From JAJDXW01 sp965223775 (GTDB lineage: Bacteria; Pseudomonadota; Gammaproteobacteria; HK1): a stretch of 64,000 bases of DNA. The position numbers and the translations under genes were made by a program. Positions 41,697 through 50,580 of this stretch are shown piece by piece (position 1 is the stretch's first letter; every line of letters begins with the position of its first letter). The stretch is from NCBI GenBank assembly GCA_965223775.1, contig OZ245021.1, forward strand, positions 1,612,001 through 1,676,000, given 5' to 3'. The notes below the pieces were generated by a model. It had not been told where the DNA came from. It did not search any database and saw only the letters and a list, made by a program, of their open reading frames with translations.

Positions 41697-42089
41697 TCAG
41701 TCGCCAATATATGCCACCGCCTCGATCTCGACCTTCATGGCGGGTGAGACCAGGGCGGAGACCTCCACGAGGGTCGAGGCGGGCCGGTGCTCGCCGAAGT
41801 ATTCCTCGCGGATCGGATTGATCTTCTCGCGGTCGTTGACGTCCGTCAGGTACACCGTCACCTTGACGATGTTCTCCGGGCCGGTGCCGCCCGCCGCTCG
41901 AAGCGCGGTGTCCACCGCGCCGAGCGCAATCCGGAACTGCTCGGCGACCGAGTCGGGAAGGTCGTTCCGGTCCTCGCGGGCGCCGACCATGCCCGACATC
42001 CAGACGTAGTCGCCTCCCCGCACCACGTGGCAGTAGTGGCTCACCGGGGTCAGGAGTCCCGGAACCATGGTTCGTTCGATTCCACTCAT
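41697..42089 (-). CDS. RidA/YjgF-family protein
   Basis: A 130-residue RidA-family protein (enamine/imine deaminase or related). It shows HYCHVVRGGDYVWMSGMVGA, GTGPENIVKVTVYLTDVNDR and the closing RPASTLVEVSALVSPAMKVEIEAVA. The typical trimer-forming fold and its length are intact. RidA removes reactive enamines made by PLP enzymes; other members act in pyrimidine or aromatic-compound breakdown. The conserved arginine of RidA is not in the classic R-T-P-x-R place, so a side branch is likely. Confidence 0.88.
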   Translation of the reverse strand: MSGIERTMVPGLLTPVSHYCHVVRGGDYVWMSGMVGAREDRNDLPDSVAEQFRIALGAVDTALRAAGGTGPENIVKVTVYLTDVNDREKINPIREEYFGEHRPASTLVEVSALVSPAMKVEIEAVAYIGD

Positions 42090-42168
42090 CTTCTGCTCCT
42101 CCTGCCGGACCGCGGTCCGAACTTCGATGTTCGCGCAAGGGTGGCTCGGAGCACGTCCGGCTCTGCCC

Positions 42169-44034
42169 TCAGTCCTCCTCCTCCCGCACCGTGAACAGCT
42201 TGGTCGGGACCGATTGCCCGCGCACGGTGGCGGTCCCGGCCGGCTCGATCGGAAGGTCCGCCGCCCCGACTGCGGTTTCGCCGCAGAGGAGGACCGCGGT
42301 GCCGTGTTCGCGGTTCAGCGCCTCGAGCCGGGCCGCGAGGTTGACCGCGTCGCCGTAGACGGTATAGCTCAGCCGGCCGGCGGCGCCCACCGCCCCCGCC
42401 ACCACCGGTCCGGTGCCGATCCCGATGCGGCACTGGAGCGTGCGCCCGTCCGCGGTCAGCCGGCGGGTCGCGGTCCGCATCTCCAGCGCGGACTGGACCG
42501 CCTGGCGGGCGTGCTCGGGATCGGCGACGGGGACGTTGAAGGTGGCGAGGATCGCGTCGCCCTGGAACTGGATGACGGTGCCGCCGCGCCGTTCGAGGAT
42601 CTCGGTCATGCGTGAGAACCAGTCGTTGATGACGTCCACGATCCCGGTCGGTCCGAGTGTCTCGGTGAGGGACGTGAATCCCGTGAGGTCGCAGAACAGC
42701 ACCGAGGCCCGTACCTCGCTCGGCTCGATCCGGCCTCCCGCGGACAGGAGCGCGTGCGCGACCTTCTCCGGCACGTAGCGTCCCAGCGTCTGGCGGATGA
42801 GCTGCCGCTCGCGAAGGCCCTCGACCATCCGGTTGAACGATCGGTTGGCGTCGTCCATCTCGCGGATCCAGCTAGGGCGGAGCGGAAGCACGTCGCCGAG
42901 GCGATTGGATTCCACCACCCGGGCCGCGGCTGCGATGGCCCGAACCGGCCGGCTGATCCGCCGTCCTGCCATGACCGCGAGCACGACCGCGACGATCAGC
43001 ACCGAGAGCCCCCCGCCCCCCGCGCGAGCCATCCGTTGCAGCGAGCTGTCGTCCGTCCGGCTGGTGTCGATGTGCACGCCCACCGTCCAGTCCCCGTATC
43101 GGGATACCTCGCGGCGGAGCACGAGGTGCCAGACGCCGTCCAGCTCCACCCAGCTCACGTCGATCTCCGGACCCGAGCGCACCAGCCACTGGCCCTCGCG
43201 GACCGCCGTCGTCCCGAGGGCCGCGAGCACTGGATCGCCGACCTCCTCGACGGTCGCGAGGGGGTTGGACTCTCCCGTATCGGGCGGCGACCAGTGGATG
43301 AGCTGAGGATGGGCGAGCAGGTGCCGGCCTCCATGGATGACGAATGGAGTCGTGAAGGGCAGGGCGTCTCGCGCGAAGTCCTCCGACAGCTCGGCGATCG
43401 GGACGACCTGGCCGAGCATGCCGACGAATCGTCCACCTTGCCGCAGGGGGGAATCGTGGAAGATCGCTGCCGTGTCCAGGGTATCGAGCCAGATTGGGTT
43501 CTGCCAGGCAGACGTTTCGGCCTGCTCGCCAGCCCGCAGCCACTCGCGCAGGCCCGGATCGGCCGAACGGTCCTCGCGCACCGCTACCCGTGCTCCCCGG
43601 TACCACACCCGCCCGGTGCCGTCGGGGTGGAAGAACCCTATCCCGGCGACCTGGGGGGTGGCCGCGAGCGCGCCGAACATGAACGCGTCGAGGCGGGCTT
43701 CGTCCTCGATGTCGAGCTTTCCATCGGCGGCCAGGGAGGCGATCCAGCGCGCCTGCTCGGTGATCGGATCGAGGCGGCTGCGAAGCTGTCGCTCCAGGGT
43801 GTCGAGCGCGCTATCGGAGCGTTCCTGGATGAGACTTCGCGTGCTTTCGGCGGCGCTCCCGAGTCCGAGCCACAGGACGACCCCCGCCGCGAGCGCGATC
43901 AGCGCGCCGAGCCCGAAGACGGCAACGGCCGTCACGGGCACGCGCCAGCGCTTGGCGCGGCTCGGGGACGCCGTGGAGGCGTGGGGCGTCCGGGGCGTCT
44001 CGGACTTGCGGGGAGCGGAGTCGGGCTCGGTCAT
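42169..44034 (-). CDS. class III adenylate/guanylate cyclase with sensor domain
   Basis: A 621-residue membrane cyclase. A transmembrane helix lies near residues 34-55 (TAVAVFGLGALIALAAGVVL). A large extracytoplasmic dCache-like sensor follows (to about 305), then a second membrane helix (LSVLIVAVVLAVMAG), a HAMP-like linker and the catalytic domain from about 420. The two metal aspartates are visible in VLFCDLTGFTS and IQFQGDAILATF, and the C-terminal YGDAVNLAARLE block is intact. The lysine usual before GD is Gln here. Confidence 0.9.
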   Translation of the reverse strand: MTEPDSAPRKSETPRTPHASTASPSRAKRWRVPVTAVAVFGLGALIALAAGVVLWLGLGSAAESTRSLIQERSDSALDTLERQLRSRLDPITEQARWIASLAADGKLDIEDEARLDAFMFGALAATPQVAGIGFFHPDGTGRVWYRGARVAVREDRSADPGLREWLRAGEQAETSAWQNPIWLDTLDTAAIFHDSPLRQGGRFVGMLGQVVPIAELSEDFARDALPFTTPFVIHGGRHLLAHPQLIHWSPPDTGESNPLATVEEVGDPVLAALGTTAVREGQWLVRSGPEIDVSWVELDGVWHLVLRREVSRYGDWTVGVHIDTSRTDDSSLQRMARAGGGGLSVLIVAVVLAVMAGRRISRPVRAIAAAARVVESNRLGDVLPLRPSWIREMDDANRSFNRMVEGLRERQLIRQTLGRYVPEKVAHALLSAGGRIEPSEVRASVLFCDLTGFTSLTETLGPTGIVDVINDWFSRMTEILERRGGTVIQFQGDAILATFNVPVADPEHARQAVQSALEMRTATRRLTADGRTLQCRIGIGTGPVVAGAVGAAGRLSYTVYGDAVNLAARLEALNREHGTAVLLCGETAVGAADLPIEPAGTATVRGQSVPTKLFTVREEED

Positions 44035-44060
44035 CGGGCCGGCTCGCTCGGCGCCGGCCG

Positions 44061-44822
44061 TCAGGACCGGCGGGCGAGGAAGCTCGCCATGATGGCCTGG
44101 GGCACGCCTTCGGCGTAGGCCGCCTGCTGCCCCAGCGTGCCGGCCCGGAACGCCTCTTCGAACCCCCGCATGGCGAGCTCCCGGAAGCGCGCCTTCGTGC
44201 GGCGGAAGGCGACCGGCGCCTTGGCGGCAAGCTCGCCCGCGAGCTCCTTCGCGCGCCCCAGGACCTCGCCCGTCTCCACCACCGCGGCCAGCAGGCCGAG
44301 GCGCTCGCACTCGGCGCAGTCCATGAAGCGCCCGGTATAGGAGAGCTCCTGGTTCTTCGCCCAGCCGAGGTGCAGGGTCATCCAGTACGAGCCCATGATG
44401 CTCGGCAGGCCGGCGTTGATCTCGGGTTGGCCCATCCGGGTCCCGGGGTGTCCGACCCGGAGATCCGAGACGAGCGCGATCTGGAACCCCGCGCCGGCCG
44501 CGAGGCCGTTGAGGGCCGCCACGACCGGCTTGTCGATCGCGAGGATGGCGGCATAGGCCCGGCATACGGTCCCGAACCACGCCTCGATGCGGGAGACCTC
44601 CATGGTGCTCGCCTCGCGGAGGTCGACCCCGGCCGAGAACGCGCGCTCGCCGGCGCCGGTGAGGACGACGGCGCGCGTCGTGGGATCTGCGCCGCACTCC
44701 TCGAGCGCACCGACGAGCCCTTCGGCGAGCTCGATGCTGATGGCGTTGAGGGCCTGTGGCCGGTTGAGGGTCAGGACGGCGATGCCGCCGTCGTCCCGCT
44801 CGATACGAACGACTTCCGTCAT
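44061..44822 (-). CDS. enoyl-CoA hydratase/isomerase (crotonase) family protein
   Basis: A 253-residue crotonase. It has the N-terminal ALNAISIELAEGLVGALEEC, the oxyanion-hole segments AFSAGVDLREAS and GLAAGAGFQIALVSDL, and INAGLPSIMGSYWM with the glutamate-containing strand PEINAGLP. Members hydrate, isomerise or cleave enoyl-CoA esters. The length is typical. It precedes the cyclase gene by 27 nt on the same strand. Its substrate is unknown. Confidence 0.9.
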   Translation of the reverse strand: MTEVVRIERDDGGIAVLTLNRPQALNAISIELAEGLVGALEECGADPTTRAVVLTGAGERAFSAGVDLREASTMEVSRIEAWFGTVCRAYAAILAIDKPVVAALNGLAAGAGFQIALVSDLRVGHPGTRMGQPEINAGLPSIMGSYWMTLHLGWAKNQELSYTGRFMDCAECERLGLLAAVVETGEVLGRAKELAGELAAKAPVAFRRTKARFRELAMRGFEEAFRAGTLGQQAAYAEGVPQAIMASFLARRS

Positions 44823-44897
44823 TTCCTCTTTCTCCGTGGCGGGGCCTGGCTGGCGCGGGCTACCGGGCGAGGGGAGGAGGGAAGGGTGGACGGGGGA

Positions 44898-45578
44898 TCA
44901 GCCGCCGCCCCCCGGCGGCGCGAGCGCGTCCCCGTCCCAGCGTTCGTGCACCGCGAAACCCTCGACCGGCCCCCGCCGGAGCTTCGTCAGCTGCTTCACG
45001 GGACGGCCGAGGGGCACCACCGCGCATACCGCCACGTTCTCCGGCACCCCGAGCAGCTCCTTGACCTTGCCTTCCTGTGCGATGGCGAGGGTGGTGATGG
45101 TGCCTCCGTAGCCCTCGTGCCGAGCGCCCATCAGGATGTTCCAGACGAAGGGGTAGATGGAGGCCCCGCTGATGACCCCGACCCGTTCCAGGTACTGGTC
45201 GGTGGAGGCGACGAGGCGGAGATCGACGCATACGACGAGCACCACCGACGCCTCCCGGAACGTCTCGGTGAGGCGGCGCGCGGGTTCGGTGCGCTCGATC
45301 TCGTCCGGTCCGACCGCGAGCGGCTCGACCGAGTTCCAGGGGCTCTGCCCGGCCGCGATTTGGGCCGTGTAGCGCTTGGCGGCCGGGACCGCGAGGTCCG
45401 CGAGCGCGTCGCGGGTGCCGGGGTCGCGCACCACCACCGCGTGCCAGCCCTGGCGATTGCCGCCGCTCGGGGCGAAGCGGGCATGGTCGAGGATGCGGTA
45501 GATCACCTCGTCCGGGATCGCTTCGCCGGTATACGAGCGGGCGGCGAACGTGGTTCGCATGACATCGTAGAGTTCCAT
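44898..45578 (-). CDS. nitroreductase family FMN protein
   Basis: A 226-residue nitroreductase-family flavoprotein. The FMN-binding arginine and SGGNRQ motif (RFAPSGGNRQGWHAVVV) follow the start MELYDVMRTTFAARSYTGEAIPDEVIYRIL. A later block reads VGVISGASIYPFVWNILMGAR, and the C-terminus ends with VPENVAVCAVVPLGRPVK. It reduces nitro groups or quinones with NAD(P)H. The ATG at 45578 was chosen because the family start MELYD is right there. Confidence 0.9.
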   Translation of the reverse strand: MELYDVMRTTFAARSYTGEAIPDEVIYRILDHARFAPSGGNRQGWHAVVVRDPGTRDALADLAVPAAKRYTAQIAAGQSPWNSVEPLAVGPDEIERTEPARRLTETFREASVVLVVCVDLRLVASTDQYLERVGVISGASIYPFVWNILMGARHEGYGGTITTLAIAQEGKVKELLGVPENVAVCAVVPLGRPVKQLTKLRRGPVEGFAVHERWDGDALAPPGGGG

Positions 45579-45745
45579 CGGCTCTCGCTTCCTCGTCGTT
45601 CCGGGCTGCGCCATAATCTAACCGAACCGACGGCGCGTACCGGATTGCCGGTCGAATACGGATCCGAGTGTCCCTGGTGTCCCGAGTGTCCCGGGGGTTC
45701 GGCTGCGCCGGCGGAACGAAAACCGATGAACGGGAGGTGAACGAC

Positions 45746-47434
45746 GTGCATGACCTGGTGATACGCAACGCGACCGTGGTGGACGGGCTCGGCAACCCGC
45801 GCCGGGAGGGAGAGTCGCTCGCAGTGCGCGAGGGGCGGATCGCCGCCATGGGGCCGGACGTCGGGCGCGGCGCCGAGGAGATCGACGCGGCGGGACGGGT
45901 GCTCTGCCCCGGCATCGTGGACCTGCACACCCACTTCGACGCGCAGCTCACCTGGGACGGCTATGCGACGCCGTCCGTCGGGCTCGGGGTCACGACGGTC
46001 GTCGCCGGCAACTGCGGGTTCACCATTGCGCCCTGCCGCGAGGTGGACCGCGATCGGACCCTGCGCAACCTCACCCACGTCGAGGGCATGTCGCTCGACG
46101 CCCTGCGGGTCGGGGTTGACTGGGACTTCGAGACGTATCCCGAGTACCTCGCGATGCTGGAGCGAAAGGGCACGGTGCCGAACGTCGCCTGCTTCGTCGG
46201 CCATTCGTCGGTGCGGACCTGGGTGCTCGGCGAGGAGGCCTCGTCCAGGGCCGCGAGCGCGAGCGAGGTCGCGGAGATGAAGCGGCTCGTCATCGACGCG
46301 ATGAACGCCGGCGCCATCGGCTTCTCCACCACCACCCTCGAGCAGCACAACGGCGAGAACGGCATCCCCATGCCGTCGCGCCTCGCCGACGAGCACGAGA
46401 TGTTCGAGCTGACGGGCGCGCTCGGTGAGGTCGGCAAGGGGGTCTTCATGCTGACCAAGGGGATGACCAGCACCATTCCCTGGCTCGAGGAGATCTCCGC
46501 CCGCAACGGCCGGCCGGTGATGATCGCGGCGATGCTGGTGGATCCCAACGATCCCGATCGGGTGTTCCGCGAGCTCGACGAGATCGCGGAGGCGAAAGGC
46601 CGCGGCCGCGAGCTCTGGGGTCAGGTCGGCTGCTTTCCCCTCGGCATGGAGTTCTGTCTCGATCACCCCTATCCCCTCGAGGCGCTCCTCGCCTGGCGCC
46701 CCGCCATCGAGGCGTCGACCCCTGGGGAGTTCCGGCGGGTGCTGGCCGATCCCTCCTTCCGGGAGGCGGTCAAGGCGGAGGCGAAGACGACCGGGGTGCC
46801 CAATCGGTTCTCCTACTACCAATGGGACCACACGCGCATCATGGAGACCGCGAAGCCCGGGAACCGGCCCTTCGCGGGGCGCGTGATCGGCGATCTTGCG
46901 CGCGAGGCCGGGAAGGACCCCTTCGACTGGTTCCTGGACTACTGCCTCGAAGGCGAGATGAGCTCGCTCGTGGACTGCAAGTTGTTCAACGTCGACGAGG
47001 AACGGGTGAGGGACCTTCTCAACCATCCGCACGGGGTGATCGGGCTCTCCGATGCCGGCGCCCACCTCTCCTTCCTCTGCGACGCGGGGTTCGGGCTGCA
47101 CCTGTTCGGGCACTGGGTGCGGGACCGCAAGGACATGAGTCTCGAGCACGCGGTCCGCGTGGTGACGAGCCGGGTGGCCGACGTCTACCGGATCAAGGAG
47201 CGCGGGCGGCTGGAGGTGGGCGCATGCGCCGACCTGCTGCTCTTCGACGCCGGGACGGTGGGCCGCGGCGAGCGGGAGCGGAAGTGGGACCTGCCGGCCG
47301 GGGCGGACCGCGTGGATACCCCGCCCATCGGGGTGGACGGGGTCTGGATCAACGGCCATCGGGTGGTGAACGAGGACGGCGTCATCCAGAACGGCGCCCG
47401 CCCCGGGATGCTGTTGCGCGACTTCGCCGACTGA
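45746..47434 (+). CDS. N-acyl-D-amino-acid deacylase family amidohydrolase
   Basis: A 562-residue metal-dependent amidohydrolase. It begins VHDLVIRNATVVDGLGNPRR and carries the metal motif HTHFDAQLTWD, the C-rich strand VVAGNCGFTIAPC, and a later metal-binding DAGAHLSFLCDAG. The closest group is the D-aminoacylase/ N-acyl-D-glutamate family. The GTG at 45746 lies 8 nt after GGGAGG, so it beats an in-frame GTG 9 nt upstream. A hairpin follows the stop. With the D-amino-acid-type aminotransferase it may belong to D-amino-acid use (inference). Confidence 0.9.
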   Translation: MHDLVIRNATVVDGLGNPRREGESLAVREGRIAAMGPDVGRGAEEIDAAGRVLCPGIVDLHTHFDAQLTWDGYATPSVGLGVTTVVAGNCGFTIAPCREVDRDRTLRNLTHVEGMSLDALRVGVDWDFETYPEYLAMLERKGTVPNVACFVGHSSVRTWVLGEEASSRAASASEVAEMKRLVIDAMNAGAIGFSTTTLEQHNGENGIPMPSRLADEHEMFELTGALGEVGKGVFMLTKGMTSTIPWLEEISARNGRPVMIAAMLVDPNDPDRVFRELDEIAEAKGRGRELWGQVGCFPLGMEFCLDHPYPLEALLAWRPAIEASTPGEFRRVLADPSFREAVKAEAKTTGVPNRFSYYQWDHTRIMETAKPGNRPFAGRVIGDLAREAGKDPFDWFLDYCLEGEMSSLVDCKLFNVDEERVRDLLNHPHGVIGLSDAGAHLSFLCDAGFGLHLFGHWVRDRKDMSLEHAVRVVTSRVADVYRIKERGRLEVGACADLLLFDAGTVGRGERERKWDLPAGADRVDTPPIGVDGVWINGHRVVNEDGVIQNGARPGMLLRDFAD

Positions 47435-47444
47435 GCTCGCGACG

Positions 47445-47481
47445 CCCCGCCGCCGCGCGCCTCCGGCGTGCGGCGGCGGGG
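47445..47481 (+). terminator. strong hairpin after the amidohydrolase
   Basis: Arms CCCCGCCGCCGCGCGCC (47445-47461) and GGCGTGCGGCGGCGGGG (47465-47481) pair over 17 bp with one G.T wobble and a 3-nt loop, 11 nt past the stop. No T-run follows, but position and strength fit a terminator or transcript end protector. Confidence 0.55.
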
Positions 47482-47641
47482 ACGGAGCGTTCGGTTGCGA
47501 ATGGCGCCCCCGACCGGGGCTTGCGTCCGCCCGGCGGTCCTTTCCACGCCGCCTTGACCAGGCGGGGCATCGCCGGCAGGGACACGCCGCGAGGGCGCCG
47601 CTGGCTTGGCCCCGGACCGCAAAGGAGGCCCGGAGCCGCGA

Positions 47642-47968
47642 TCAGATGTTGCTGTCGAGAAAGGCGGTGAGCTGCGACTTGGAGACGGCGCCGACCTTGG
47701 TGGCTTCCACGGATCCGTTCTTGAACAGCATGAGGGTGGGAATGCCGCGGATGCCGTATTTCGGCGGGGTGGACGGATTCTCGTCGATGTTCAACTTTGC
47801 AATCGTGACGCGGCCGTCGTATTCTTCCGCGATATCTTCGAGAATCGGTGCGATCATCTTGCAGGGTCCACACCATTCGGCCCAGTAATCCACCAGCACC
47901 GGCTTCGTGGACTCGAGCACGTCCTGCTCGAAGCCAGCATCCGACAGGTGGACAATCTTGTCGCTCAT
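47642..47968 (-). CDS. trxA: thioredoxin 1
   Basis: A 108-residue thioredoxin with the WCGPC redox site (WAEWCGPCKMIAPILEDIA) and the cis-proline region GIRGIPTLMLFKNG. It reduces protein disulfides in the cytoplasm using thioredoxin reductase. The length and all core residues are textbook. It is divergent from rhlB, an order common in gammaproteobacteria, where rho often follows trxA; here an unrelated amidohydrolase gene lies in that place instead. Confidence 0.97.
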   Translation of the reverse strand: MSDKIVHLSDAGFEQDVLESTKPVLVDYWAEWCGPCKMIAPILEDIAEEYDGRVTIAKLNIDENPSTPPKYGIRGIPTLMLFKNGSVEATKVGAVSKSQLTAFLDSNI

Positions 47969-48019
47969 TCCGGTTTTCTCCCGTTCACCAAAGGGGGCGT
48001 GCAGCCCATTGGAAACAAC

Positions 48020-49414
48020 TTGAACAGTGATTGCAAGCGGCCCGGCGAGGCCGATTCGGCCGATTCCGCCGGCATTTTTACCGACACCCGGTTCGAGGAC
48101 ATGGAACTCGATCCGACAATTCTCAAGGGGGTGAGGGAGGCTGGATTCGAACGTTGCACTCCCATCCAGGCCCAGGCCCTTCCGCTCGCCCTCGCTGGCC
48201 GCGACGTAGCGGGACAGGCCCGCACCGGCACCGGAAAGACCGCCGCCTTCCTGATCGCGGCCATGGACCGGGTTCTTCGTCGCGCTTCCTCCGCGGCACC
48301 GGCGGACGGAGCCGAATCGGCGCCTTCGGCAGGAGCGGAGGCGTCCCGAAGCGGCCCCTCGTGCCGGCCCCGCATCTACATCGTCGCGCCCACCCGCGAG
48401 CTCGCGATCCAGATCCACAAGGACGCCGAGACTATCGGCCGCCATACCGGGCTCACCATGGGCGTGGTCTACGGCGGCACGGGCTACGACCGCCAGCGGC
48501 GCATGATCGAGGAGGGCCTCGACGTCCTCATCGGGACCCCGGGGCGCCTCATCGACTACCACCGGCAGCGCCTCTACGACCTGCGCTCGGTGGAGGTGTT
48601 CGTTCTCGACGAGGCCGACCGGATGTTCGACCTCGGATTCATCCGCGACATCCGGTACCTTTTCCGGCGCCTGCGTCCACCGGCCGAGCGGCTGAGCTTC
48701 CTGTTCTCCGCGACGCTTTCCCAGCGAGTCCTCGAGCTTGCGTATGAGCACATGAACGAGGCGACCCTGATCGACACCCGGCCCCCCGACCGGGTGGTGG
48801 TCGACGAGGTGACGCAGCGGCTCTTCCACGTGGGACAGGACGAGAAGATCCCGCTCCTGCTCGGCCTGCTCCGCCAACCCGAGGTGGAGCGGGCGATCGT
48901 GTTCGTCAATACCCGGCACATGGCGGACCGCCTGGGGAGCGCGCTCGAAGGCAACGGATACTCGGCCGCGGTGCTCTCGGGCGACGTCCCGCAGCGGCGC
49001 CGGCTCGCCTTGCTGGAGCAATTCCATAACGGCGGCGTTTCGACCCTGGTCGCGACGGACGTCGCGGCCCGCGGGCTCCACATCCCGGGGGTGACCCACG
49101 TCTTCAACTTCGATCTCCCCCAGGACTCGGAAGACTACGTGCACCGCGTCGGGCGGACCGCCCGGGTGGGGGAGAAGGGCGAAGCGATCAGCCTCGCGTG
49201 CGAGCGCTTCGTGTATTCCCTGGTGGAAATCGAGGAGCTGCTCGGATCGCCGATCCCGACCGAACGGGTCGACGAGTCGATGCTGGTCGAGCTCCGGCCG
49301 TCCGCTCCGCCGCCGAAGAACCGGCTGCGGGCGGGACATCGGGAGAATCGGCCACGCGGCGGCCGCGGGCGCAGGAACTCGACCGGGCGCGTCGCGCCGC
49401 GCCCCGGCGCCTGA
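48020..49414 (+). CDS. rhlB: ATP-dependent RNA helicase RhlB-like (DEAD box)
   Basis: A DEAD-box RNA helicase of the RhlB group (464 residues). The Q motif is FERCTPIQAQ, Walker A is ARTGTGKT, then PTRELAIQ, the DEAD box VLDEADRMFD, SAT, and HRVGRTARVGE. RhlB unwinds RNA and works in the degradosome. The family homology includes FTDTRFEDMELDPTIL, so the start at TTG 48020 fits better than the ATG at 48101, but 48101 is possible. Two Ala/Pro-rich inserts are unusual. It is divergent from trxA. Confidence 0.9.
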   Translation: MNSDCKRPGEADSADSAGIFTDTRFEDMELDPTILKGVREAGFERCTPIQAQALPLALAGRDVAGQARTGTGKTAAFLIAAMDRVLRRASSAAPADGAESAPSAGAEASRSGPSCRPRIYIVAPTRELAIQIHKDAETIGRHTGLTMGVVYGGTGYDRQRRMIEEGLDVLIGTPGRLIDYHRQRLYDLRSVEVFVLDEADRMFDLGFIRDIRYLFRRLRPPAERLSFLFSATLSQRVLELAYEHMNEATLIDTRPPDRVVVDEVTQRLFHVGQDEKIPLLLGLLRQPEVERAIVFVNTRHMADRLGSALEGNGYSAAVLSGDVPQRRRLALLEQFHNGGVSTLVATDVAARGLHIPGVTHVFNFDLPQDSEDYVHRVGRTARVGEKGEAISLACERFVYSLVEIEELLGSPIPTERVDESMLVELRPSAPPPKNRLRAGHRENRPRGGRGRRNSTGRVAPRPGA

Positions 49415-49417
49415 CCG

Positions 49418-50113
49418 TCAGCCCCCTCCGGACGGATCCGGGCCGGGTATGACCCGGGCGAGCCAGGCTCCGATTTCCCGTATCTCCTCGGGACACACCG
49501 CGTGGGGCATCGGATAGGTGTGCCACTGCACCTCGTAGTGGAGGCCGAGGAGGGTGTCGCGGGACGAGGCCGCCCGGCCCACGCCGATGAGAGGGTCCTG
49601 TTCTCCGTGGGCCATGAATACGGGGATGTCCGCGTTGGCGGCGGAGCGTTCCGCCGCGAGCGTATCGGCAAGGGGCAGGTAGGTGGAGAGCGCCATCAGC
49701 CCTGCGAGGGGGCGAGGATGGCGAAGCGCCGTCTGGAGGGCGACCGCCCCGCCCTGGGAAAAGCCGGCGAGCACGATCCGATCGGCCGGGATGCCGGCCT
49801 CGATCTCTCCCTCGATCAGCGATTCGACGGTGCGTTGCGATTCGCGAAGGTGTTCCTCGTCGGACACGAAGCCGCTCCCCTCGTCGCGGATGTCGTACCA
49901 GGCCCGCATCCTCATTCCGAAGTTGATGGAGACCGGCCGCGCGGGCGCGTGGGGGAACATGAAACGGGTCCAGTCCCGGACCGCGCCGAGTTCGGGGACG
50001 ATGGGCGCGAAGTCGTGGCCGTCGGCCCCGAGCCCGTGCAGCCAGATGACGGCGGCGGTGGGCGGGCGGCCTCGCGGCTCGTGAATGACGGGAGGATCCT
50101 GCACGTATTCCAT
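49418..50113 (-). CDS. carboxylesterase/phospholipase family hydrolase
   Basis: A 231-residue alpha/beta hydrolase of the YpfH/EstB type. The oxyanion HGLGADGHDF, the nucleophile motif GFSQGG (VLAGFSQGGAVALQTAL), the aspartate in AHGEQDPLIG and the histidine in PMPHAVCPEEI form the catalytic apparatus. It hydrolyses short-chain carboxylic esters. The ATG at 50113 gives the normal length. Its 3' end nearly abuts rhlB (3 nt) in a convergent arrangement. Confidence 0.92.
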   Translation of the reverse strand: MEYVQDPPVIHEPRGRPPTAAVIWLHGLGADGHDFAPIVPELGAVRDWTRFMFPHAPARPVSINFGMRMRAWYDIRDEGSGFVSDEEHLRESQRTVESLIEGEIEAGIPADRIVLAGFSQGGAVALQTALRHPRPLAGLMALSTYLPLADTLAAERSAANADIPVFMAHGEQDPLIGVGRAASSRDTLLGLHYEVQWHTYPMPHAVCPEEIREIGAWLARVIPGPDPSGGG

Positions 50114-50263
50114 GTTGAAGCGATCCCCCGTGCTGTGCAACGCTCCGTGCCTTCGGTGCATTCGCAAGCGACGGGCCGGCTCCCGCGGCGAACGGGTCTC
50201 GACCCCCCGGCACGGTAACCGAGGGCGGTCGCAACCGTCGAGATGAGGACCCAGGAGGCGACT

Positions 50264-50491
50264 ATGCGCAATCGAGAACGTGGCCGCCGCACGGCCGGTG
50301 CGGCACTGGCCCTCGTCGTGGCGGGCGGGGCGATGATCCTCGCCCTTGGCGGCTGCGGGCAGTCGGGGCCCCTCCATCTGCCGAAGAAGTCTTCGCTTTC
50401 CGGGTCTGCTCCGGCGCCGGCGCCCGCACCGGGCTTCGCCGGGCCCGGGGCGGCGGCCCAGGTGGCCGCGGGCCGGCTCGCGCGCGCCTGA
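50264..50491 (+). CDS. lptM: LPS translocon maturation chaperone LptM-like lipoprotein
   Basis: A 75-residue lipoprotein. The signal peptide ends in the lipobox LGGC (Cys31), followed at once by GQSGPLHLPK, the LptM (formerly YifL) hallmark that assists LptD oxidation and assembly of the outer-membrane LPS channel. After residue 45 it is Pro/Ala-rich, as usual. The ATG at 50264 has AGGAGG 5 nt upstream. It precedes lysA, as in many gammaproteobacteria. Confidence 0.9.
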   Translation: MRNRERGRRTAGAALALVVAGGAMILALGGCGQSGPLHLPKKSSLSGSAPAPAPAPGFAGPGAAAQVAAGRLARA

Positions 50492-50496
50492 CCATT

Positions 50497-50580
50497 CCCG
50501 TACCCTTACCCGAACCAATACGCGTACCCGTGCCCCTACGCGTACCCGAACCCGTGTCCGTACCCATGCCCATGCCCGTC
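50497..50580 (+). repeat. degenerate CCCGTA hexanucleotide array (14 units)
   Basis: From base 50497 the sequence reads as 14 consecutive hexamers close to CCCGTA (CCCGTA, CCCTTA, CCCGAA, CCAATA, CGCGTA and so on to CCCATG, CCCATG). It covers the lptM-lysA junction and the first codons of lysA. Unit-number changes would not break the frame but would add two residues each. Confidence 0.75.

Noticed and set aside
50497..50580. Hexamer array as a CRISPR repeat
   Set aside because: Units are 6 bp, adjacent and without spacers; it is a microsatellite-like array.
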